Shown in pieces: positions 1-4,847 of a stretch of DNA of 5,682 nt (its first letter is position 1; each line of letters opens with the position of its first letter). Position numbers and translations under genes: made by a program. Source of the stretch: DAOTVD01 sp034437075. Lineage in GTDB: Bacteria > Chloroflexota > Anaerolineae > Aggregatilineales > J027. The notes below the pieces were generated by a model that was not told where the DNA came from, did not search any database, and was given only the letters and a program-made list of their open reading frames with translations. The DNA is taken from contig DAOTVD010000400.1 of the NCBI GenBank assembly GCA_034437075.1, positions 1 to 5,682 on the forward strand, given 5' to 3'.

Positions 1-847
1 GCATGAGATAACGCCGTGCCGGGTCATCCGCCAAGTATAGCCAGCCTTTAGCGCGGAATATACTAGGTGGTAAGTCGTTGATCGCCTTTTGCAGGGCCTT
101 ACGACTAAGGGGCTGCGCGGTTTGCCAACTCCAAGTATGGAAGACCAGCGCATGATCATGAGCATGGTCGGCCAGTTTCCCGGCCTGATGCACATGCACC
201 TCGTGGCCTCCTGCGCGCATGAAACCCTCTGCCGCATAGCCCCCCACCCCCAAGAGCAGTTCGAGCGGCACCTGGCTATAGGTGGTTTCATAGACCCGCG
301 CCCGGGGGGCCACTTCTTGTATCCAGTCTTTGCGCACACGCGCCAACGCCGCTTCACCAACCAGATCGACTTTGTTCAAGATGATGACATCCGCCACACC
401 GATTTGATCCAGCGCGAGGATGGCGTTTTCGCCCTGCAAGGTGCTCAGTTGCTCGGCATCCACCACCGTCAGCACCCCATCCACACGCACCCGTCCGCGC
501 AATTCGGGCGCCAAGAATGTGCGCGCCACCTCGGCAGGGTCAGAGACGCCACTAGCTTCAACCACGATATATTCGGGCGGATCATCCCGCGCGACCAGGC
601 GCAAGGTTGCGGCCAGCAAATCCCCGCGAATCGTGCAGCAAATGCAGCCATTCGAGAGGTTAACCGTCTCTTCTTCGCGGTCGGCCACCAGCGCGGCATC
701 AATGTTGATACTACCAAAATCGTTGACTAAGACCGCCACGCGCAAGCCGTGCTCGCCGCGCAAGATGTTGTTCAGCAGAGTCGTCTTGCCCGCACCCAAA
801 AAACCACTCAGGATCGTGACGGGGATAGATAATTCAGAAGTGGACAT
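1..847 (-). CDS. COG0523 (CobW/YjiA/ZNG1-like) metallochaperone GTPase, partial (C-terminus beyond window)
   Basis: The frame runs from ATG at 845-847 to the left edge without a stop, giving 282 residues of a protein usually 320-400 long. Visible motifs are the Walker A GFLGAGKTT (15-23), the family signature CICC (68-71) that binds metal, the switch-II stretch EASG (97-100), VVDA (128-131) and the guanine-specificity motif NKVD (158-161). A short His-rich linker with HEVHVH (215-220) and DHAHDH (227-232) precedes the start of the CobW_C domain, which includes the typical RAKGWL. Members of this family are cytoplasmic GTPases that deliver zinc, cobalt or another metal to client enzymes, and many are zinc-starvation genes. 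The subgroup, and so the metal and client, cannot be told from this part. A GAGGG at 859-863 lies 11 bases before the start, a little far for a ribosome binding site. No Zur-box palindrome or cobalamin riboswitch is evident upstream. The gene follows the SPFH gene on the same strand, but a terminator separates them, so it is probably its own transcription unit. Family assignment is very secure. Confidence 0.95.
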   Translation of the reverse strand, partial: MSTSELSIPVTILSGFLGAGKTTLLNNILRGEHGLRVAVLVNDFGSINIDAALVADREEETVNLSNGCICCTIRGDLLAATLRLVARDDPPEYIVVEASGVSDPAEVARTFLAPELRGRVRVDGVLTVVDAEQLSTLQGENAILALDQIGVADVIILNKVDLVGEAALARVRKDWIQEVAPRARVYETTYSQVPLELLLGVGGYAAEGFMRAGGHEVHVHQAGKLADHAHDHALVFHTWSWQTAQPLSRKALQKAINDLPPSIFRAKGWLYLADDPARRYLM

Positions 848-872
848 CCTGATTTGTACCCTCTGTTTTGTC

Positions 873-901
873 TTTATATCAGCCGATAGCAAGAGGCCCA
901 A
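873..901 (-). promoter_or_regulatory. Candidate sigma-70-type promoter of the COG0523 GTPase gene
   Basis: Read on the minus strand there is TTGGGC (896-901), a 17-base spacer and TATAAA (873-878). The -10 matches five of six consensus bases; the -35 keeps only TTG. It lies just downstream of the terminator of the preceding gene and about 25 bases before the start codon, which is the expected place. The identification rests on consensus matching only. Confidence 0.4.
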
Positions 902-923
902 GCCCTTGTTAAACTAAAGTTAG

Positions 924-953
924 CAAAAACAAACCGAGGGGCCTAAGCCCCTT
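924..953 (-). terminator. Rho-independent terminator after the SPFH gene
   Basis: On the minus strand AGGGGC and GCCCCT form a perfect 6-bp stem (937-942 with 947-952) around a 4-base loop, extended by one G-T wobble. The run TTTGTTTTTG follows directly (924-933). It starts about 37 bases after the SPFH stop codon, so it should end the two-gene operon before the COG0523 gene. Confidence 0.8.
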
Positions 954-989
954 CGTAATGTCTTCATCTTTTAGTGAGGGGAAAGCGCG

Positions 990-2090
990 TTATTCGCCGT
1001 TGCCGCCCATCTGATTCAGGCGTTCTTCCCAACGTCCGCGCATGGTGTTATACGTGCTTTCAGAAATTTCGCCGTTCATGAAGCGCATATCGAGCATATC
1101 CAAAAAGTTTTGGATTTCTTCGGGGGTCTGCGGCATCTGATTACCACCGCCACCACCGCCCGCTGGGGCGGCCTGGCCTGGCTGGTTGCCCTGCTGCATC
1201 TGGTTCATCATCTGCTGCATTTGCTGCATCATCATCTGTTGTTGCATCATCTGCTGCTGCTGGGCCTGGGGATTCATTTGGTTGCCCATTTGTTGGCCAA
1301 AGGCCCAGCCCAGCCCCGCGCCCATCGTCCCGCCGAGCATGCCCTCGTTGCCCGCAGCGGTGCGTTGCACGTCCAACTGTTCGAGTTGCATGCGCTGTTC
1401 CCAACTACCGAACAGTTCGGCGGCTTCTTCGGTGGTCAATTGCTTGCGCTGGAAGGGGTTGGCCTCAAAGGCGGTAATGGCCATGCCCAAGCGCGCGAAA
1501 CCCTCGTTCAGAGTGGCTAAAACGGCGCCTTCAACGTTGTCCATCATGGCATTGGCTTCTTGCGGATTTTTGACCCCCCCACGCGAGAGCACCTGGGTTA
1601 GCTGGCCTACGAGCATCGCTTGAATCTGGGTACGCAGGTCGTCAATACGCACGATGGGCTTGCCTACGGCATAAGCCATAAATACCGCCGGGTCGCTAAT
1701 GCGCAACTCTGCAACGCCATTCCCCATCAAGAACAGCTTGCCGATGCCATCATCAGTCGCTAGCTCGATAGGCGGGTTCGTGCCCCAGCGCACATCGTGC
1801 ATGGGCTTTAAGTTGATGAAGTACACATCCGCCGTGAATGGATTGCGGCCATTGGTCACCATGCCGATAAAGTTCGATAAGACTGGCAAATTGGCTGTGC
1901 TGAGCGTGTGCGACCCCGGGCCAAGCACATCCATCACACGACCGCGCGAGACAAACACAGCGGCTTGGTGTTCCTGGACATTCACCACACTGCCCATGCG
2001 GAAATCGCCGCCGCCTTCTTGAGGCTCGCGATAGCTCAATTCATCATCCATCACATTTACATGATCCAGAACGTCAATAATCCGTGCCAT
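990..2090 (-). CDS. YdjI-like SPFH (stomatin/prohibitin-type) protein with C-terminal SHOCT motif
   Basis: This 366-residue protein resembles the COG4260/YdjI group of SPFH proteins. The match covers the N-terminal DELSYREP, QAAVFVSRG, the GPGSHTLST stretch, NPFTADVYF and WGTNPP, which together span the SPFH domain at about residues 33-215. A helical segment (216-245) and a Gly-rich patch follow, then a Gln/Met-rich tract (266-300), a Gly run (311-316) and a SHOCT-like helix pair (about 319-358, with FMNGEISESTYNTMRGRW). There is no signal peptide or clear membrane helix; SPFH proteins of this group attach peripherally to membranes and oligomerise. In B. subtilis, YdjI belongs to the PspA-linked ydjFGHI stress operon. 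A role in membrane stress or microdomain organisation is inferred from that. YdjI relatives often end in zinc ribbons; none is present here. The frame is open up to ATG 2130-2132, but that start overlaps the upstream gene, while ATG 2088-2090 has a well-spaced GGAGT. It is the second gene of an operon, 28 bases after the 174-residue protein. Confidence 0.9.
   Translation of the reverse strand: MARIIDVLDHVNVMDDELSYREPQEGGGDFRMGSVVNVQEHQAAVFVSRGRVMDVLGPGSHTLSTANLPVLSNFIGMVTNGRNPFTADVYFINLKPMHDVRWGTNPPIELATDDGIGKLFLMGNGVAELRISDPAVFMAYAVGKPIVRIDDLRTQIQAMLVGQLTQVLSRGGVKNPQEANAMMDNVEGAVLATLNEGFARLGMAITAFEANPFQRKQLTTEEAAELFGSWEQRMQLEQLDVQRTAAGNEGMLGGTMGAGLGWAFGQQMGNQMNPQAQQQQMMQQQMMMQQMQQMMNQMQQGNQPGQAAPAGGGGGGNQMPQTPEEIQNFLDMLDMRFMNGEISESTYNTMRGRWEERLNQMGGNGE
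1191..1262 (-). repeat. Imperfect CAG/ATG triplet tract encoding the Gln/Met-rich linker
   Basis: On the plus strand this stretch is almost entirely ctg, cat and ttg triplets; read on the coding strand it gives CAG, CAA and ATG codons. It encodes the Gln/Met-rich linker between the SPFH domain and the SHOCT motif. Such a tract can change length by slippage in whole codons without breaking the frame. The interruptions make it an imperfect, old tract rather than a fresh microsatellite. Confidence 0.75.
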
Positions 2091-2097
2091 TTTTGTT

Positions 2098-2102
2098 ACT
2101 CC
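2098..2102 (-). promoter_or_regulatory. Ribosome binding site fixing the SPFH start
   Basis: GGAGT on the minus strand lies 7 bases before ATG 2088-2090. The in-frame ATG 42 bases further upstream lies inside the end of the preceding gene and has no comparable site. This supports a 366-residue protein rather than a 380-residue one. Confidence 0.75.
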
Positions 2103-2118
2103 GTATTCTTCGCTTACT

Positions 2119-2643
2119 TTAAGCAATGCCATTCAGCAGGTCATCGCGCAAATCATAGGCTTGCGCGGCTTCGACCATGGTTTCATCCAGGGCTTGCAAG
2201 GCTTCGGCGACGCCTTCGTTACTGTTGACCGCAGCCGCCAGCGCATCCAGCTTTTCGGCTACAGCATCCGCGTAACGTAGCATGGCTTCGTCAAACGCAT
2301 AGACTTGGGCGAGTTCTTCCGGGCCGATTTTGTTGGTCGCGAAAAAGCCACTATATCCCGGCGTATCAGTCGCGATTTTACGCCGCAAGTTTTCCATTTT
2401 TGAGCGAATGCTCTTGGACTTATCCATGAGCATGAGCCCACCATCAGCCCGTGCCAGATCACTTTCGATGGCCGCATAGCGCCCCATCAGGCTTTCGAAC
2501 TGCCCCGCGACATGGTCGCGCATCATGCGGTCCGCTTCGCGCCGTGCGGATTGCTCCATATAGCCTTTAATACCGGGAATACGCGCGGCGATGCTCTCTA
2601 GCGTCCCCCGATTACTGACAATCCGGTTGTACAGGTCACTCAT
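2119..2643 (-). CDS. Small helical protein of unknown function, operon partner of the SPFH protein
   Basis: I cannot assign a named family. The 174-residue product is soluble-looking, with no signal peptide or membrane helix, and almost wholly helix-forming. An N-terminal stretch with IPGIKGYMEQSARREADR (22-39) leads into a long charged helical region to about 90. A glycine/aromatic turn TPGYSGFFATNKIG (94-107) follows, then a second helical region to the end, rich in Ala, Glu and Leu. The ReaDR and GYSGFF blocks look like conserved motifs that I recall from uncharacterised bacterial proteins encoded beside SPFH proteins; that is memory, not a search. The frame extends upstream to 2742, but ATG 2641-2643 is chosen because AAGGGG sits 9 bases before it and the extra N-terminal residues look non-coding. 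The SPFH gene begins 28 bases after its stop, so the two are very likely co-transcribed. A helical partner or recruitment factor for the SPFH scaffold is a reasonable guess. It lacks the length and clear architecture of PspA. Confidence 0.8.
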   Translation of the reverse strand: MSDLYNRIVSNRGTLESIAARIPGIKGYMEQSARREADRMMRDHVAGQFESLMGRYAAIESDLARADGGLMLMDKSKSIRSKMENLRRKIATDTPGYSGFFATNKIGPEELAQVYAFDEAMLRYADAVAEKLDALAAAVNSNEGVAEALQALDETMVEAAQAYDLRDDLLNGIA

Positions 2644-2652
2644 CGACCATTT

Positions 2653-2658
2653 CCCCTT
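2653..2658 (-). promoter_or_regulatory. Ribosome binding site of the 174-residue protein
   Basis: AAGGGG on the minus strand, 9 bases before ATG 2641-2643. It favours this start over the in-frame ATGs further upstream at 2673 and 2742. Confidence 0.7.
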
Positions 2659-2685
2659 ACAATTTGTCGACATACACACGCCCAT

Positions 2686-2714
2686 AGCATACACGAAGCC
2701 GCGCCCCAAAACAA
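2686..2714 (-). promoter_or_regulatory. Candidate promoter of the SPFH operon
   Basis: On the minus strand TTGTTT (2709-2714), a 17-base spacer and TATGCT (2686-2691) resemble a weak sigma-70-type promoter about 43 bases before the start codon. Both hexamers are poor matches (3/6 and 4/6), so an alternative sigma factor or an activator is possible. Confidence 0.35.
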
Positions 2715-2725
2715 ACCCCGCCTGC

Positions 2726-2754
2726 TTGCCCCCAGCCAACACATTCTGTATAGT
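2726..2754 (+). promoter_or_regulatory. Candidate promoter of the 341-residue protein gene
   Basis: TTGCCC (2726-2731), a 17-base spacer and TATAGT (2749-2754) match the sigma-70 consensus at 4/6 and 5/6 positions. Transcription would begin near 2761, leaving a leader of about 60 bases. It stands back-to-back with the candidate SPFH operon promoter, so one regulator could act on both. Confidence 0.45.
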
Positions 2755-2805
2755 AAGCTTGCGCCTCGTTTACAAACCAATTCAGTCAACCATTTAAGAG
2801 TAAAT

Positions 2806-2810
2806 AAGGA
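2806..2810 (+). promoter_or_regulatory. Ribosome binding site of the 341-residue protein
   Basis: AAGGA ends 9 bases before ATG 2820-2822. A second purine run, AAAGGG at 2812-2817, is too close to the start to serve well. This supports the start at 2820. Confidence 0.65.
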
Positions 2811-2819
2811 TAAAGGGCT

Positions 2820-3845
2820 ATGGAATTTGCTGTGGTGCGCCTAGTGCGCAGCTTAGAGCTTTCGCAAACGTATACCCCGCAGCGCGTTGGCGCTGTCACC
2901 GTCGGCCTACAGGCCATTAATGGCGACTTGGCCACTATCGAAATCCAAGGAGCGGACGCCGTTGACCAGCTTGAAATCCCCGTGGGCACTGCCGCCACCG
3001 CGCAGGGCTACACGTTCATTAACCGTGGCGTAGCAGTTGACCTGCCCGAAGAAGAACGACGCCAACGCCGATTTCTGTTTTTTGGCCGGGGCGATGACAA
3101 CGACCAAAACGGCGTCATGGAATGCGAAATGGACATTCGCTGGGGCGATCAAGCGTTGGATGTGCCCGAACCAGAAGAAGACGTCGCTTATGATTTTATC
3201 CTTGTGAAGCAATTCGGCACGGTGGCCGACCGCCCGCTCGTGTACAAAAACCAGGATCGAATGCGCTTCGGCGAAATTACGCTGAGCATCGGCGAAAAAG
3301 TCGAGCCCGATAGCCGCAATTACCGCCGTCAACGCTATGCCCCTTTGCTGATTGAAGAACCCAGCGAAGATGAACCCGAAGAATGGCAGGTGCGGCTGAA
3401 TGAAAAATACCAACGTAAAGGCAAATATCGGGTCAAAATCACCCATTTTGACTGGACATCCGACTGGTATCAGTCTTATGGATTTAGCATCGTGTATGGG
3501 CGCCCCAAAGCAGAAAGCGATGAAACGGAAGAACAATTCGCCGACGGCATCGTTGAAGCAGGGTACAGCGCATCGCACTACGGTGACAGCACCAGCCGTT
3601 TAGAAGAAGCCCGCCACAACCCGAATCAGGAAATCTTACGCGAAGGCGACGCCAAAAATATCGGCGCGTTGGGCCTTAAAGTCATGAGCATCCAACCCGG
3701 CGCGGTGAAGGTCATGATCCTGGAACCGCGCGTAAAAGTGCTGACCTTGCAACCTGGCGAAGTCTACGACGTGGCGAAGTGGGATGTCTCGCTCATCGGC
3801 GTGTATGGCGACCAAGCGATTGTACAGGTCATAGAAGATAATTAA
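2820..3845 (+). CDS. Acidic beta-rich protein of unknown function
   Basis: I do not recognise this 341-residue protein. There is no signal peptide, membrane helix or obvious catalytic motif, so it is probably cytoplasmic. It reads as a chain of short beta strands, such as AVTVGL, ATIEIQG and QLEIPVG in the first 60 residues. Highly charged loops break these up: EEERRQRR (77-84), an Asp/Asn stretch near 91-97, PEPEED (116-121) and EEPSEDEPEEW (179-189). The middle (124-228) holds FGEITLSIGEK and an aromatic patch, FDWTSDWYQSYGF (210-222). The C-terminal part carries a two-copy repeat, KVMSIQPGAVKV (287-298) and KVLTLQPGEVYDV (306-318), offset by 19 residues, suggesting a small beta-solenoid or barrel end. 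It is divergent from the SPFH operon across 176 bases and convergent with the hydrolase. The divergent layout hints at shared regulation with the SPFH pair, but nothing in the protein proves this. The coding status is strong: long frame, good ribosome binding site and a coherent protein. Confidence 0.85.
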   Translation: MEFAVVRLVRSLELSQTYTPQRVGAVTVGLQAINGDLATIEIQGADAVDQLEIPVGTAATAQGYTFINRGVAVDLPEEERRQRRFLFFGRGDDNDQNGVMECEMDIRWGDQALDVPEPEEDVAYDFILVKQFGTVADRPLVYKNQDRMRFGEITLSIGEKVEPDSRNYRRQRYAPLLIEEPSEDEPEEWQVRLNEKYQRKGKYRVKITHFDWTSDWYQSYGFSIVYGRPKAESDETEEQFADGIVEAGYSASHYGDSTSRLEEARHNPNQEILREGDAKNIGALGLKVMSIQPGAVKVMILEPRVKVLTLQPGEVYDVAKWDVSLIGVYGDQAIVQVIEDN

Positions 3846-4837
3846 GCATTCGCGTGCAAAAAGTCGCGCAGTAACTGCCGGGTGTGCTGCCCGGCGGTTC
3901 CCCATAGGGGCCAATGCCCGGCTTCGTCAATAGTCTCGTACTCGGCAGCGGGCAAACGAGCGGCCAGCTTTTCCGCGTCTGCCGCCTGCCAAGGCGCTTC
4001 ATACGCGCCATAAATCACCAGAGCCGGCGTGCTCAACGGGTGGATATGGCGCGCTGAGGTTGCGGCTATCTGCGCCTGATCTAAACGCACGCCTGAATCG
4101 CGAATGGCATACGGCGCCCAAGTCGATACCCAATTTTGCCAGGCTAAAACTTCGGCAGGGTCGCGCAACACCGACAGCACATGCGCCTCACGAGTCGCAA
4201 AATCCGCCTGCATACTCCGCGCGGCCCATTCGCGCAGGGTTTGGGCCGGGAAAAGTTGCGCCCCTAGATGCACCATCGAGAAGACATCAATCCGTGCGGC
4301 CTCGCACACCTCCAACCATTCGCTAAACGTCCCTGGTAAGGGGATGCTCAACAAAGGGCTGATTAACGCCAATGCCGACACACGTTCGGGATAACGGTGG
4401 AGCAGTTCTAGGGCTATCAGCGTGCCACTGGACACCGCCAGAATAGCGACCTGGTCGATTTTTTGCGTATCGAGTAACGCGCGCAGCGCGTCGGCCTGGC
4501 CCATGAGGTCTTGGCCAGTAGCCGCTGGCGTGCGCAAATACCCTGGGCGTGATGGACACAGTACGTCAAAATCGGAACCCAACCAGTTCGCCAGCCATTG
4601 CCCTTGGTCATATCCACCTGGCGTACCATGGATAGCCAAAATCGGGCGTCCTGCGCCTTGGCGCACATATTCCATAATGCCTTGGCGGGTTAAAGCTATC
4701 GAGCTTTCGGCGCCTAACGCGCTAATGCGCGCGCCAGACCAACGCCGCCAAGCCTGACGACCAAGGCCGACGGTTAGCCCTGCGGCGCCCCCAGCCAATA
4801 GCCCGGCAACCATGCGAATAGCCCCTGAACGTCCCAT
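3842..4837 (-). CDS. Membrane-anchored alpha/beta-fold hydrolase
   Basis: This 331-residue protein has one N-terminal hydrophobic segment (about 8-26) followed by RQAWRRW, so it is likely anchored in the membrane or exported uncleaved. The rest is an alpha/beta hydrolase. The oxyanion loop is HGTPGG (70-75) and SRPGYLRTP (96-104) is typical of the family. The nucleophile elbow is AVSSG (134-138), with Ser136 as nucleophile and Ala where Gly is usual. A cap region follows at about 165-265. The catalytic acid position appears to be Glu280 in YGAYEAPW, where most relatives have Asp, and the catalytic His is His308 in AGHW. The substrate cannot be predicted; esterase, peptidase or lactonase activity are all possible. 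The gene starts 8 bases after the mutL stop and is probably translationally coupled to it. AAGGGG is 4 bases before ATG 4835-4837. An alternative ATG at 4811-4813 (residue 9) has AGGGG at 8 bases, so the true protein may be 323 residues. Its stop overlaps that of the convergent gene. Confidence 0.9.
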   Translation of the reverse strand: MGRSGAIRMVAGLLAGGAAGLTVGLGRQAWRRWSGARISALGAESSIALTRQGIMEYVRQGAGRPILAIHGTPGGYDQGQWLANWLGSDFDVLCPSRPGYLRTPAATGQDLMGQADALRALLDTQKIDQVAILAVSSGTLIALELLHRYPERVSALALISPLLSIPLPGTFSEWLEVCEAARIDVFSMVHLGAQLFPAQTLREWAARSMQADFATREAHVLSVLRDPAEVLAWQNWVSTWAPYAIRDSGVRLDQAQIAATSARHIHPLSTPALVIYGAYEAPWQAADAEKLAARLPAAEYETIDEAGHWPLWGTAGQHTRQLLRDFLHANA

Positions 4838-4841
4838 ATAT

Positions 4842-4847
4842 CCCCTT
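4842..4847 (-). promoter_or_regulatory. Ribosome binding site of the hydrolase, overlapping the mutL stop
   Basis: AAGGGG on the minus strand overlaps the mutL stop codon (4846-4848) and lies only 4 bases before ATG 4835-4837. The overlap suggests translational coupling. The short spacing is why the downstream ATG 4811-4813, with AGGGG at 4822-4826, is a serious alternative start. Confidence 0.5.

Noticed and set aside
89..917. Open frames on the plus strand (89-730 and 420-917)
   Set aside because: They lie antisense to the COG0523 GTPase, whose frame carries all family motifs; their translations look like non-coding shadows.
906..925. AACT-AA-AGTT inverted repeat as an operator
   Set aside because: The arms are only 4 bases with no extension, which is expected by chance in AT-rich intergenic DNA.
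848..935. Zur box or cobalamin riboswitch upstream of the COG0523 gene
   Set aside because: No long palindrome resembling a Zur site was seen, and the leader is too short for a cobalamin riboswitch.
1110..1623. Plus-strand frames rich in Leu/His or Cys/Ile across the SPFH gene
   Set aside because: Their composition comes from reading the Gln/Met triplet tract on the wrong strand or in the wrong frame.
2091..2132. Fourteen-residue N-terminal extension of the SPFH protein from ATG 2130-2132
   Set aside because: It overlaps the end of the upstream gene, lacks a ribosome binding site, and the start at 2090 has a well-placed GGAGT.
2644..2742. Extension of the 174-residue protein to ATG 2740-2742
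   Set aside because: It would cover the candidate promoter and a strong ribosome binding site, and the extra residues do not resemble the rest of the protein.
2907..3578. Minus-strand frame of 223 residues antisense to the 341-residue gene
   Set aside because: It has no ribosome binding site or recognisable motif, and the plus-strand gene has better start signals and a coherent protein.
3877..3895. GC-rich hairpin (GCCGGG stem, 7-base loop) as a terminator for the plus-strand gene
   Set aside because: It lies inside the hydrolase coding region and is followed by no T run on either strand.
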